Source: Cristatella mucedo (taxonomy: Eukaryota > Bryozoa > Phylactolaemata > Cristatellidae). Taken from it: a stretch of 64,000 bases of DNA. This document shows positions 22,767 through 36,213 of this stretch, in pieces. Positions within the stretch are counted from its first letter, which is position 1. Each line of letters starts with the position of its first letter. The notes under the pieces are model-generated. The model did not search any database and was not told the DNA's origin. It saw only the letters and a list, made by a program, of their open reading frames with translations. Location: contig WPIO01000051.1 in NCBI GenBank assembly GCA_009760855.2, forward strand, positions 2,781,501 to 2,845,500. The letters are read 5' to 3'. The translations under genes were made by a program, and so were the position numbers.

Positions 22767-24869
22767 GATGTAAGGTAAGCAAATCCGCCAAACAAAAACG
22801 ACGAACTTCATAGTCACCTACGCATGCCGAATATGGCAAGGAAAAATAACTGCCAGCGCGTGCTCGCTCCTGCTACAAAGCAGCTTAGGATAGATGGTCT
22901 TTACTGCTGCATGGAGTGATGTCAGCTCGAAACATCTAGCACATGCGACCTTTAAATGCTTTATGCGCAAAGCGGAAGCCTGGAGCGTCCGTTTGATCAG
23001 GGATGACAAAAATGTGCATACGTAGTGCGCGCAATTTCCTGCGAACTGCGCAGTCTCGGCTCGATCTGTACGTGCGAGGCCGGACTTTCAGAATGTGCTA
23101 GCCAGGAGCATCGATGCGAAGCGGCAAGGCGGGCTGAAAGTAAAACGGTAGAGCGGTAACTTTGCACTCACCCTTCCGGCGGCTTTGGTAAGGTGTCTCT
23201 TTTTGGGCGGGTTAAGATTTCCATCAGCAGTCCGCTACGGTCCAGAACGTCCGCTAACCATTCCGGCCAAGTGGACCGCGGGAGGCGGTGCCGGGAGGGA
23301 TGAGCTCTCCCGGTTGCTGGAGATGTGGCGCCCTTAACAACCTGATCCCGGTCAGCAGCTCACGCTGAAGAGGCCGAGCCAAGCCATGCGCTATGAGGTC
23401 AGCTACATCGCTGTTGGCATCAGAATACGCTCGCGGTCGAAAATACACACTCTTCAACGAGGTAGTGCCACTACTACACGCATTGGAGAGCGAGGCTCAT
23501 CTGCGGTCAGTCAATATGGCGACAAATTATGCGCGCGCAGTGAGCCGGCTAAGCACCGCCCACTTGGCGTGTCACGCCGGCTGGCTGGGTGTACTCAGAC
23601 GTTCTGGCTGCACGTCCTTCTTCAGCCTCGAAGAAATAATGTCAGCTTGTACAGCAGCAGAAATTGAAGCAGCGCTGGATATGCATGAAACTCTCACTGC
23701 CTGTGGTTAGAAGTCCGCAGAAGGCTCAGAGAAGCGGGAAGTCCATGCAGACAGGGCGCGGCGTCTGCACTCCGGGCTTGCGGCGACCGGGGAGCGGCAG
23801 ACGACAAGTCGGTCCGGCGAGCCTCCGAACCCAGGCTTCCCAAGGTGAAATCCGATATGGTAAAATTGAAAACTTTTGAAATTCCAAGTGACATGAATTT
23901 CGAAATTCCTTGCCCGCAATCGACTCAGGTTCTGTCCTGTCAAGTTTCGCACTCTGTGCAAGCGAGCGAAACGCTATTGCATCTTCCGCGCACGGAAGCG
24001 TCGCCCGAGTTACAACAAAAGGGCGAAGCCAGAACTGCGGCATGGGGGATATTAAGCTTCGACCTTGGGGTTTACGCTTAAGTGCAAGGTCGACGCCATC
24101 TCTTTGAAGTACTCCCGCAAAAGCCTTTCTTGTTATTCTCTCAGTTTGGAGAGCCTTAAGACTCCGAGCCGATGGCGGCGCGCCGATTGGAAGCGTCATT
24201 TGACTCGCTCGCCTGAGAAGAAACTTGTAATCTCCTTTGGAGAGCCTGAAGCTGTACCGCACAACGAGCCCCTTTATTGCCGTTCTGTAAGTCGGGCGGC
24301 CCGCGCCTAATAGTCAGGTAGCCGCGCGGCGGGCGGGCTACCGAGCTTCGTAGAGGGTTCTCAGAGCTTGAACGGCGGATGCAAAGACGTGCGCAATCCA
24401 CTGATTCAGCAAAAATGTGACGGAAATTATCGGCGCGATGCTCGAATTTTGAGTGAATATTGTAGTACGCAGTCGTTATTGTGTACCCGCCAAATTTCAT
24501 GCTGTTGCGCTTTGCGTGCTCGTGCAAATTGGCAGCGAAGACGCTAGTCACTATTACAATCCACAGCGAAATCCACCGGAAGTCGGCTGCGCTATATGAA
24601 TCGAAGGTAGGCACGGTCACCAAAGGACTGGAGGTTGGTTAGTGGCACGGCTACATGAGCTGTGTCAGAAAATTGAGAGATACGATCGAAGCATGAGAAG
24701 TATGTCCGACAGGTATCTCCTGAAATTTGAAGAGAAGCAAGATACGCACCTGCTCCTCCCAGTAACCTGCCGTAACATCACAGAAACGGTCCGTGTGAAT
24801 TCCTGTTTGTGTGTTTATGCTCGCTTACACTGTGCATGCCACTATATCACTAACCGTCTGACACGCTTG
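22767..24869. other. Moderately GC-rich stretch without an identified gene
   Basis: Several frames of 100-180 codons overlap on opposite strands at 23.4-24.6 kb (for example 23393-23710 plus; 23726-24262 and 24156-24623 minus). I recognise no domain in any, and they conflict with each other, so none is called as a gene. Confidence 0.4.
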
Positions 24870-24965
24870 CTTTACAGTGCACGTAAAATGCCTAGAAAGA
24901 GACTTACTTATATTAGAGTGCTATACAAATGACTTCTTCTTCTTATTATTATTAATATTATCATT
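24870..24965 (+). mobile_element. LINE-A/SINE-B type 3' tail fragment
   Basis: 'AAAATGCCTAGAAAGAGACTT', 'AGAGTGCTATACAAATGAC' and then (CTT)n(ATT)n: a degenerate tail hairpin plus A/T microsatellite, as in other copies. Confidence 0.6.
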
Positions 24966-26427
24966 GAAGCTGCAGCCGTTCAATCCTCTTCTCGAGAGGA
25001 GAGCACCCACTTTGGACGCCAATCGAAGCTCAATCGATCGACCTTCCGAGTGGCTTCCACAGTTCCAGACTTCCACTGCCGCGCGGCACGTCTTCGGTGC
25101 AGCCTCTATGGCTTCTCCTCTATGGCTAAAGTAACTTTCCTTTAGATGTCGCTCTCGGTGCTCTTCTTCTGCTCATTCAGGCTCGTCCCAGAAGTAACTG
25201 CAACTCCCCTGCAGGGTGCGACCGTATCATGAGAGTTACAAATGAAGTCGCTAGACTGACTGAGGAGAGACTTCAAGCTCTCTAAATAGGAGTATAAACT
25301 CCCCATTAGTATAGACGGTCTAAAGACTCTTCTGGGCGGCTTGCCTTCAACAAGGGTACTAGAAAAACCTCACTACTAGCGAACGGTGCTGCTTCAAAGG
25401 TGTTACTTCGCAATAAATTCTGGTATTTCAATCGTTTTTCCGCTGTTTCTGTGCTTGAGCATGCTCCTCGGACATATGCTTCCAGCTTAGCATAAAGCAG
25501 CCACCTATTCGGTAACGGCGTCGCCATAACTTTCAAAGCCCGTGGACAAAGCCCCAGGCTTTGTCCACAGGCTTGCAATTGAACTTGCTGCCAGTGCTTG
25601 CATGGTACCGTCGCTTTGATTAGTCCGAGTCGTCACAGCGTGCCGCTTTTGCCCCGAGCGGGAGGGAACTCTACCTCTACGTGCTTTGCCGTTGCCGCCT
25701 AATGAAGCCGACGGCAGCCGACGTGCCGGGCATGAAATCGTCCTAAACCATTTTGTTGGGGATCTGCCGGATCACGCTCGGCAGCCGACGCTGGGTTCGC
25801 TGAGGCTAGCGGCAGCCTGATCCGTCCGGAGTTCGCTGTCGAAAGAGAGATCGCGGCCATCATCGCAGGCACGGCCATCCCGTTTGAGAACCAAAAAGGC
25901 TGCAGACAGTACGATTGCAAAGTACACCGACTCAAAGAACGAATTTCTGTCGCAAGGGTAGAGAACAGCAGCCGTGCTGCCTTTCGTTTTGGGTACTGGC
26001 GAAAGAACACTGCCTTGATGGCTTTTCAAGCCACGGAGCAACCGGAGGCTCTTCTAGAAGCTCTGGGTCTGTGATGATGCTCAGATGATGATGATGATGA
26101 TGATGGTCAGATGATGATTATAAGGCTCGGGTGAGGGAGAAATTCCCCCTCCCGGCGAAGGCGACCTAGCCATCGTTCGGCAAGCGACTTGAAGAAGAGA
26201 CGGCCATACCAGCATCCACCGCTCTGTAAACATTGCAAATAACCATTACGAAAATACGTATGTAGGATATCGGCATTAGTCAATACCCACTGGTAGGCCT
26301 TATTGGAAATGTCCTGCAAACCGTACGTCACTCTCAATAGGAATCCTGCTCTCACACTATGCGTCAAGTGGGAATGAGATTGCCGATCGCGTCAAACCCA
26401 ATTACCAATGCGTCATGCTTTCGCTAG
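24966..26427. other. Intergenic stretch, with hairpin and GAT repeat
   Basis: No gene recognised. It contains a perfect 12-bp inverted repeat with 3-nt loop at 25542-25568 and a (GAT)n tract near 26073-26118, and it ends at the 5' edge of the best LINE-A copy. Confidence 0.4.
25542..25568. repeat. Perfect inverted repeat, 12-bp stem, 3-nt loop
   Basis: GTGGACAAAGCC, CCA, GGCTTTGTCCAC. It is not next to a T-run or any gene end that I can identify. Confidence 0.8.
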
Positions 26428-27818
26428 GCTAGTGTCTCTTCTTGTTTTGCTTGATCTTTCGGCAGCTTTTGATACCATCGATCACAAAGTACTTCTAGAG
26501 CGCCTCTCATCTCGCCTGGGCATCACTGGCACTGCTCTGCGGTGGTTCAGGTTCTATCTCAGTGGGAGACTCCAGAGTATTGACGTGAATGGACAAAGAT
26601 CATCTGAAGTACCTCTGAAATATGGAGTACCTCAGGGCTCTGTGCTAGGTCCGGTCCTTTTCACCGTTTATACTCTGCCTCTTGCTGATGTGATTGCCAA
26701 GCACAATCTAGGCTTTCACTTCTATGCGGATGACACTCAGTTGTACCTTTGCTTTGATCCCTCCCAGCCTTCGAGCACCTCGAATACTCTCAACTCACTT
26801 GCTGCATGTATTCATGACATCCGCATATGGATGGCACCAAATTTTCTAAAACTGAATGATGAATAAACCAACTTACTAGTTATGGGCAAATCCAGTGTGA
26901 GTCACAAATTGGAAAGGCTGACTCTCAAAATTGGCTCTGCCAGCATATCTCCTGTTGAATCAGCTCGAAATCTAGGTGTCACATTCCAAAGCGACCTCTC
27001 GTTAGACGACCACATCAGCTCCACAGTCAAATCTGCCTATTTTCAGCTTCACAACATTGCTAAAATTAGGGCTTGTTTAGATAAGGATACCACGTCCAAG
27101 TTGGTCCATGCATTCGTGACATTCCGTCTCGACTTCTGCAACTCACTGCTTACTGGCCTACCAGCATGTGCGATCAGGCGATTGCAGCTGGTGCAAAACT
27201 CTGCAGCTAGGCTTGTCTGTCGTGAGCGTCGCAGTTGCCACATTACTCCACTTCTCGCCGACCTGCACTGGCTACCAGTGAGGCAACGGATTGACTTCAA
27301 GGTTTTGTCTCTCACTTCTAGGTCCCTTCATTCTATGGCTCCAGCCTATCTTTCAGATATACTCCCCAATCAGGCCAAGCATCGTACCACCCGCTTTTCG
27401 GAATCCAACAGTCTAGAAATACCTCGTACAAACCTTAAATCCTTTGGAGAACGCGCATTTAGCTCATATGCTCCCAAAGCCTGGAACTCCCTCCCGACCT
27501 GCGTCAGAACATCCCCTGACCTGACCACATTTAAAAGAAACTTAAAAACACACCTATTTAGGACAGCATATAGTGGGTCCCTGTGATTCGTCCTCGATGT
27601 GCTTATGCGTGCTGACACTGTGCTTGCTGCCACTAACCACATTTGCATGCTGACCCTGTGCATGTCACCCCTAATCATATTATTCATTTTGTTTATTTTT
27701 CAAGCATGATTTTACTTACTATTCTATTGCATATCACTCTGCAGCAAATGTAAAGCGCCTAGAGAGAGATTAAGTTCTCTGAGGGCGCTTTATCAAGTGC
27801 AATATTATCATTATTATA
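26428..27818 (+). mobile_element. LINE-A, best copy: 5'-truncated CR1/Rex1-like retrotransposon
   Basis: Encodes the palm and thumb of a non-LTR reverse transcriptase. The catalytic blocks are present in order: LLDLSAAFDTIDH (motif A Asp), YGVPQGSVLGPVLF (motif B) and FYADDTQLY (motif C, YADD). After them comes LKLNDE, a TAA at 26864-26866, then in the same frame TNLLVMGKSS and the C-terminal AWNSLPTCVR...FKRNLKTHLF. Other copies have Lys at the stop, so it is a single nonsense change. The stop of the frame is at 27584-27586. The 3' UTR of about 230 bp ends with a hairpin (AAAGCGCC/GGCGCTTT plus AGAGA/TCTCT) and AATATTATCATTATTAT. The endonuclease and ORF1 are missing by 5' truncation. Clade assignment is from motif style only. 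Confidence 0.9.
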
Positions 27819-28329
27819 GGCATTACCTGCTTAGTTGATGGTGGGCAAAAGTTGGTCGATTTATATTTTATGACCTGCTAATCGAATGCTAATACCTAGT
27901 AAGTAGAGAGCAGACAAAGAACTAAAAAAGCTCGTAGCCGCACAACTGTTCGAATGAGCAATAAAGGTAAGAACGTCTTGGAGATCTATTGATGTAGTTT
28001 GGAATCACGTAACTCTCGCCAGGCTATGGGCCTGGTCGCGAATGGCATCGTTAGCTTTGACAATTTTACTAGAGATTATTGTCAGCGGTGGAGTACAAGC
28101 ACAAAGATTTTCTTTAGTGTCAAAAATATATAGGCTACGGTGAGCAGAGACAAAATGCAATCCGAGGCACCGATCAAATTGCGTGCGTAACTAGCACTTC
28201 GAAAACACTTTCGGCCTGCTCAGCCTCGTCAAGCTCGATACTAACGAGCCGCCATACTAAAAACATGACAACGGCGAATCATGCGTGGAACTTGCCGCGA
28301 TTTGCTGCGTGAAGTCTCATGAATCGATG
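27819..28329. other. Short intergenic stretch, nothing recognised
   Basis: Lies between the LINE-A tail and the first copia-like words. Confidence 0.4.
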
Positions 28330-29068
28330 CCTATTTATCGACAGTTAGCAGCGCAGATCAGCATGACAGAAGATGAAGACGAACTAGCTTACAAAAAAGA
28401 GTCAACACTTTGCCACACTAGTTGAGCGGCTTCTTGTGAACTAGTACGCAAGGATCACATTGTAATGGGACTGCTCGTTGACCTTTTGCAATCGGAGAAG
28501 CCGTCGATTATGGCCTTAGAGCCTCGAGATTGAAGGGATTTGCTTTTTGATTCGTTCTGTGCAGGCCACTCAACGAGATAACTCGTCAGCAACAGTAGGA
28601 GACAGCTTTATTGACAGATTTCGAGGCATATCTCTAACGGCATCTGAACAGACAGGTAATAGAAGCAGAGTTTAAATTCGCATTAAACAGAAATGGCCAA
28701 ATTTTGACGGACGGTGCCATTTCTGCCTGAAATATGGACCTGCAATCAGTTAGTACATTAAAGAAGCTAGTGCTGTAAAGCGAAGGTCGGGGAGCTGAGA
28801 CAAGCAGAAGCTAACATCGTTGCGACAGAGGAGTTGAAAGCCCCCATCTCCGTAGCCAGTATTTTAACGAACTTTTTCATGAAAAACTGTTTTGAAATTT
28901 ACTGTGGGGACTATGGCCTTCGCTTCCGCGACTGACTCACTCTAATATGACGCTGTCGTTTCCTCTGTCACAAACGACTGCTTAAGGCTAATGTAATCGT
29001 GATGCGATGAGCCACCGTGCTTTGCATTCTCAATGCGCAATAAATGACGCTTGCTCTGTAATAATTTT

Positions 29069-29125
<57 letters not shown>

Positions 29126-30990
29126 GTCTCTCTCACCTCATTGTCGTTGCTCTCTCAATTATTTTCATGACCTTTGAAGAAAGCCACTTAATGATGACTG
29201 AAAGACTCTTCGTCATTCGTCTACGTCTGGTGAAAGCAAGCTCATCGTTGGAATTGAAAGCTGATCTCCGAGTTTTGAGGTGCGACAAAGAGCCTGAGAC
29301 TAAAGGCTACGCTGAGTCACCTGAGGCACACGCATAGTACGTGTTGAACTGTATTTCGACGGTACACTAAAAAGCCAAATTGCATGACCTACTGTATGTG
29401 CCAAAACTGGCTAAGAAAATTTTCATGGTTAGAAATTGTGCTCAGAAAAGTTTTGAGCAATTGAGATTACTGTTGTTCAACCTCTGCAAACTTACTTTTC
29501 AACCTTTGGTGCTAAAAGGGATACTATTCTTTGTGTTGTGAAAGCCAATGTGAGCTGAAGCTGTTCTTGCTAATTTCTGTGCACCAGGAAAGCTTATTCA
29601 GCTTGCATCAGCGGTACGGGCACGCCTAAGTAGAAAGTTTGGAAATGCTGACGAAGTGAGGAATGGAGATTGGACTTGGTTTAACAGCAAGTCATCCTTG
29701 TCCTAGTTTCTGCATCCTTGCTGCTTCAGTTTCTGCTCCGTATTTGCTGAAGGATAAGCTGTGCCTAGAGCTAGGAGCAGTTGTTGTTCGCACTCAGTGC
29801 CACAGTTGGTGCATTCTGATGTCTTTGGGCCTATTGCCACATTATCGATTCCATGGCTACTGCTATTTCGTGATATTCATTGATGATTCCACGCGTCCCA
29901 GGAATGTTTATTTTAAGCAAACAAATAGTTCAGATGTTAGAACAATTGTCCAGCAGTCTTGGAAAAAGAAACAAGGTATTGCAGGCGGCAGATTAAGGCA
30001 TTGCTACCGGATAGTGGCAGTAAATGACTTTAAACGAGATGGCAGCAGCGCCGTTAAAGACAGGAGCCTTATATAACAGTACTTACCTCAGCACACCATT
30101 CGCACCTCAGCAAAATGGTATGGCCGAAGGAGGCAACAGAACCATCATGGAAATGGCGCGGTCAATGTTATGTCAAAAGGAAGTAGACAAGAGACTCTGA
30201 CCAGAAGTAGTGGAGGCTGCAGTCTGCATTAAAAACCGGTGCACACATGGGCTTCGAAATATAAGATGCCGGAGAAAGCTCGTAACGGCGCTGTCAAATA
30301 ATTTACTTTTTTTGCACATTCGGCTGCACATGCTACGCTCCTGTGCTAACGCCATGGCGCAACAAAGTGTATCCAAAGGCGAAGGTGGCGTATTTTTTCT
30401 CGGTTATAGCAACGATGTTGCATCCAAAATGTATCGTTTTTTGACCCTAAGGATGGGTGTATGTTCACAAACCGCGATGCGGCGTTTGATGAAAGTTTGT
30501 AGGAACTTGCAGAAAACGCTCAAGGCGTCGGCGGAGAGGTCACCCTCCGCTCAGAAGTAGCACCTGTAGGAGCCTGCATACATAAATAGTACAACAGCTG
30601 CAGCCTAAACTTGATCAACCGCGCCAAAATGATGTTCAGCCTGTGATAGTCATAACCGTTGAATCATTAGTAACGCAATCAGCCGAAGCAGGGCCATAGC
30701 TCCGTGTGCTAGAAAAACCTTAAGGCATTCAATACGGGTAACGTAGCCTCCTTATCGCTGGGTTAGTGAGCCAGCACCAGCCGGCTGCAGTGAGACGGAA
30801 ACTCGAGACGAAGCATCCCAGCATCCCAGCCGCTCAGTCGCGGCAGCTGGCTTTGCAAGAATATATTGCAACAATTTATATGGGACAAGTTATAAGCGAA
30901 CAAATTGTATATGAAATGACAGCACTGCCGCATGGAAAGCGTGCCATTGGCATCTAGTTGGTGTTCTTGTTGAAGCGGAATGCCGGTGAA
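28330..30990 (+). mobile_element. Ty1/copia gag-pol remnant
   Basis: A heavily broken retrotransposon, readable as islands in changing frames. A gag-like word is 'RKDHIVMGLLVDLLQSEKPS' (28.45 kb). A protease-like 'SHMTFEE' follows at 29.16 kb and a gag_pre-integrase-like 'LHDLLYVPKLAKKIF' at 29.38 kb. The integrase core has a degraded 'DVWGPLP' equivalent, 'YCYFVIFIDDSTR' (29.86 kb) and 'TPFAPQQNGMAEGGNRTIME' (30.09 kb). Then come 'FFLGYSNDVASKMYRF' (30.4 kb) and 'TALPHGKRAIG' (30.93 kb), the start of the RT. Order and spacing match copia Pol (PR-INT-RT). No LTRs are visible, and a (CT)n sits inside. Non-functional. Confidence 0.8.
29070..29135. repeat. (CT)n microsatellite within the copia remnant
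   Basis: CT dinucleotides with TTCT interruptions, between the gag-like and protease-like islands. Confidence 0.9.
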
Positions 30991-30999
30991 CTTTTTTCA

Positions 31000-31262
31000 T
31001 GTGACTCTTGCTGCAGCAGAAGATCCCTTCTTTTCTTGATTATGTGTTAACCTCATTGTCATTGCAAAAATTTCAAATTTTCCTATTTTGCCTTCCGCAG
31101 GTCAAATTTACTGGATTACTTTGTTTTCATCTTCAGAAGCAGTCCTCCATCGGTATTTGCACTTTTAAGAGGCCGACGTACCTCAGGTTTTGCGAGAATC
31201 TCCGGAAAATAATCAATTCTTGCGATCGACTTTACTTTGGTCGCTTGTTGACGTGTAGGAGT
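31000..31262 (+). repeat. Dispersed repeat family C, copy 1
   Basis: Shares with 44.17-44.41 kb a segment including 'CTTCTTTTCTTGA', 'GCACTTTTAAGAGG/GCACGTTATAGGGG', 'TACCTCAGGTTTTGCGAGAA' and 'CGGAAAATAATCAAT'. About 240 bp can be aligned by eye. It ends at the (GGAC)n tract. No coding sequence or pol III boxes were recognised. Confidence 0.5.
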
Positions 31263-31274
31263 ATCTAGATGATT

Positions 31275-31375
31275 GGAAGGACGGACGGACGGAAGGATGG
31301 ACGGACGGACGGATGGACGGACGGGCGGACGGAAGGATGGACGGACGGGCGGAAGGACGGACGGATGGATGGATG
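31275..31375. repeat. (GGAC/GGAT/GGAA)n tetranucleotide array
   Basis: About 25 units of GGAC with GGAT, GGGC and GGAA variants. Pro/Arg/Ser-rich frames over it are artefacts. Confidence 0.95.
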
Positions 31376-32490
31376 ATGAGACGGCCGCTCTTCCCTGAGA
31401 ATAATTCATGGGCCATAACTCGTAAACCTTGAATGGGCACGGTGAAGTCGCAGCAATCCGATGCCGCTCAGTCCTCGCGATCTAGCTAGCTCAAAGCAGA
31501 CGTGCTTCCAGCCAATTGTGCCCAATTTACTTGCAACAACTTGAGTAGCTGGGTAGGCCTGAGATTTCGTGCCTGATTATTTTGCATACTCCTTGGATAA
31601 GCCAATGGCTGTTAGTGATTGGAATTGCTGAACGTACTAATGAAAAGACATAATAAAAATGATCGGCGGTAAATAGAAAAACGGAGTTGAAAAATATTTT
31701 TAAAGAGGATTATAAGAGCTGATTAAAAAATATTGCCTACTTGCCTAAACGATGGCGCGAGTGAAACTTCTTTTGGCACGAATGAAACTATTGAGACCTA
31801 AGAGAGTCACAACCGAAGTAAAATAACGTCATTTTAGGGTAAGAGCTTAGTGTTGGGCCTGACACCATGGATCGCTACGGTAAGGAATTGCTACCGTTAC
31901 TCGGCAACCGATGAGCCAGCTCGAATGTCGAAAAAAGGTACAAGACAATCTTTTCGAAGTGAGTTATGGCCGAGGTTGACAGGCCAGCCGACATCGATCA
32001 GCCGCTCCTGCGGAAAGCAAGCCTGCGAATCAGGCAAACATGCCGCAGTTGGCTGGTTCTTGAGCCTCCCCTCTAGCGCTAAGCGCTCAGCACGATCCTG
32101 CCACAACTGCTGCACTTTCTTGCTCACTTCTTGAGGATAAAGGTGTTTTCGGCCGAGAAATTCTTGTGCACCCTAAAATTAAGCCAGACTGGCGCTATGC
32201 TACACATACCTGTGGCATATTCTCGCCTAAAATTTGAGGGATGCCGGCTCTTAGGCGTGGTAGTTTCCTGTAGAAGTGATGAGATGGCCGGCAGCGATAA
32301 TAGCTCCTAGCGGGTCCCTGCGGTAAGAATGGCACAGCACTTTTACGGACTAAACACGACTAACTAAAGTGACGCGTGTTAAATGCGCGCAGCTCGCACG
32401 GCTCTCATACGGCGCAGCTAGCATCAGCAGCCGTGGTGCTACTTCCTGTGTGGACTTAACTTATTTTGCGAAAGACGCAGCGAGAATCGG
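31376..32490. other. Intergenic stretch, nothing recognised
   Basis: AT-rich unique-looking sequence with short frames only. Confidence 0.4.
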
Positions 32491-32570
32491 CTCAATTGGC
32501 CTCTCAATTGCCTCTCAATTGCCACTCAGTTGGCCTCTCAATTGGCCTCTCAATTGGCCTCTCAATTGCC
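32491..32570. repeat. Short minisatellite (CTCAATTGGCCT-like)
   Basis: Seven units of CTCAATTG(G)CCT, 11-13 bp long, with length changes of one or two bases. Confidence 0.9.
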
Positions 32571-32866
32571 TGCGAGATTCCCGTAATTTAAGATAATTGA
32601 TTTCGAACTTGTGGAAGCCAATTTAACTTGTCCCGGTTACTGCCAGGTTGCGTCGCGGACATATTACTGCGTGCTGTGGGCTAGGGGATTTTCTAAGTGA
32701 AAACCAATCAAATCCAGACAATGTACTGCATAAATCAACGTTAGAAAGCAGCAGGAGTCTTTAGTATCCCCTCGATACACGGCCATATTAACTGCAAACA
32801 AACTGAAGGCAACTTGCTTGTCAGAAGCCTCGTTCTGGCACCCACTCACATTATGACAATATAGAG

Positions 32867-33831
<965 letters not shown>

Positions 33832-33833
<2 letters not shown>

Positions 33834-35990
33834 GTGATGCGTACGTGCTGGGCTTTGCATTTGCAGCGCTGTGACTGAATGACACCTTAATTATTAGCCA
33901 GAGCGGATGGTTGCCGATGGTTTTGCCGGAACGCACGTTTTACTCTTTTGAAAAAATCTTTTTTGAGGAAACATCTGAGCTCAGTGGGCTCCAGAGAGAA
34001 AATTTCGAGTGGCAGTGACGTACCGAAGCGGGCAGGGGCACACGTCCCCGGACGCTGGATCGGGGAAAGGGGGCGCCAAAATGGGCGCCTAATATTTTTA
34101 TACAGCTGGCGTCCTCCGAAGGGGGGGCGTCATCTGTGTAGCTCGTCCCCAAGGGGCACAATACCCTGACACTGCTACTGATTGAAAGCGTGCTTTAAAG
34201 CCCCTTGGCCACGACGGTAATAATATTAAGCGGGTCTACCTCGGGACTTAAAGGGCACTTTCAAGTATATACTGCATGTACCTGCATCACTGCTAATTAA
34301 AGGGACAATGTCCGTCCTTCGCTCCGTCACGCCGCAAGATGGCACTATTTCATCACGTGGCAAGATGGCGCAGCGTTGTCTTCCGTGACCAGTACTTCCA
34401 GGAGGGACATGTAACAGACATGTAATGTACGTCTACTTCGACTCAGCGTAGCGAGTCCGCAGGTAGTTAGATGCTCATATACCTGTATATATTGTATACA
34501 CCTGTATATACATGTATGTACCTGTATCTAGGTACTTGTAAACACATGTACACACTTGTATGTAGCGCTATGTACCTGTTGGCGCAGTACCTACAGTTAT
34601 GACAGGATTAATATGAGAAAGCAATTAATGCTCCAAGCAGTGCATGCTTTCCGCCTTGGTTGGCCCACTAGATGTGAAAGCAGAGAAGTTAACTTGTTTG
34701 ACCTTTTTTCAGTGAGGTCGTAAACAGTTTCAATTTTCGAAAAATAGTTTCTAGTAGCACAATCAGCACACTAAAAATGCGAAGTAAAATATTGTGGATG
34801 TGCAAACTTTTTCCCCCTCGAAAAATGCATCTCAGCGACTGTGTCCAACACCTCCGGAATGGTCAAGGTTTGAGACATGCGCCTTTGTATATGCCCCGAC
34901 GTGGCTAGGCCTTTGAGAAATTCCCCGATGTAAGAAACAGCTGTAGAACCGAATAAAGCTATTAGGAAAGTATTGGCAGAAACCTCAGATGCCAAAACTA
35001 CACCTCAAACCCTTGATGTTGTCTAAGAAAATTCCAAGATGGCTGGCAGGACACTTGACCAAGAACAGGCAATTATGGAAGTCTGCGGGTCTCTGGATGA
35101 GGCAGAACTACGGCACGGCATAGATTGGCAGCAATCGTGCAAGTACGATTCCAAGCATATCTGAGCATGTCTGAGCCACGATGTCCGATTTTTAAAGGCA
35201 CAGCCAGCTATAGGCATAAATTTGTTAAAGCGAGTATAAAGAAATCCCCGGGCTTGGAATATTTAGGCAAACTTTTGAAATTGTAAAGCATAAGTACAGA
35301 AAGTGTGAGCACTTTGCCGCTAATCACTGCACTCCAAAGTACTGAGGCGTGTAGTACGGAGCGCAGCGTTCCAAGGTCTACAGAAAGCATTGCTGGCCTC
35401 TTGGACCGGCTAGACATTCCCAGGGTATATTATTATCCTTCGACCGTTTTAGATATTTGCCATTTGCCACGCCCAGTGACTATTTCAGGTCTAATAGCTC
35501 TCATTTCTCATTCGCGGAAAACTCTACGCGGTCATAATAGTGAAAAAAAGCATTATTGCGCGCAGCTGTTTCTTTTCTTCTCTAGCCTAAGACTAAGACG
35601 AGGCGGTCATTTTATTTGAAAGCAACGCTGTTAGTTGTTATAGATTTTAAATTTCTGGAGTTCTTAGTTGATACCTTACAAAAAGAACACGTTATCTCTA
35701 AGATTGGATTGCACGCTAAGATGTTAAGACGCTAAGATGCTTAGCAGACACTAGCATTTCTTGTTCAATAACCACTGGCTCTTCGTCAGCTTCGACGTTT
35801 CACTTGGTGGCATATGACGAGCCAAACTTGCACGCGCGCGTCCAGCAGCTCGGAGAGAGCAACACATGCTTACAAGCAGCACGAGAAAGTAGAGAGCTTT
35901 TCGTTGGATGTTTTAGCGATTAAGACTCAAATAAATTTCATGTTCAGAGCAGGCAATCGTATCGGCAGCTCCACGTGGAAAAAGGAAGAG
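33832..35990. other. Intergenic stretch, nothing firmly recognised
   Basis: Includes a degenerate tract of ACCTGTATATA-like units at about 34470-34580. No gene recognised. Confidence 0.4.
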
Positions 35991-36046
35991 AGACAGAGAC
36001 AGAGAGAGACGGAGGGAGACAGAGAGAGAGAGAGAGACAGACGGAC

Positions 36047-36109
<63 letters not shown>

Positions 36110-36213
36110 CGGAGACAGAAAGACAGACAGACAGACCAACAGACAGACAGAGGCAGAGAAGGAGACGGAGACATAGAGACAGAGACGGATAGAGACCGAG
36201 ACAGAGACAGAGG
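35987..36213. repeat. Purine-rich array (GAGACAGA, GA, GACAGACA units)
   Basis: AGACAGAG-type units, a pure (GA)n core at about 36057-36106, then GACA and GACGGA units. Confidence 0.95.

Noticed and set aside
23726-24623. Overlapping minus-strand frames of 178 and 155 codons, and a 105-codon plus-strand frame at 23393
   Set aside because: Mutually conflicting, no domain or repeat family recognised.
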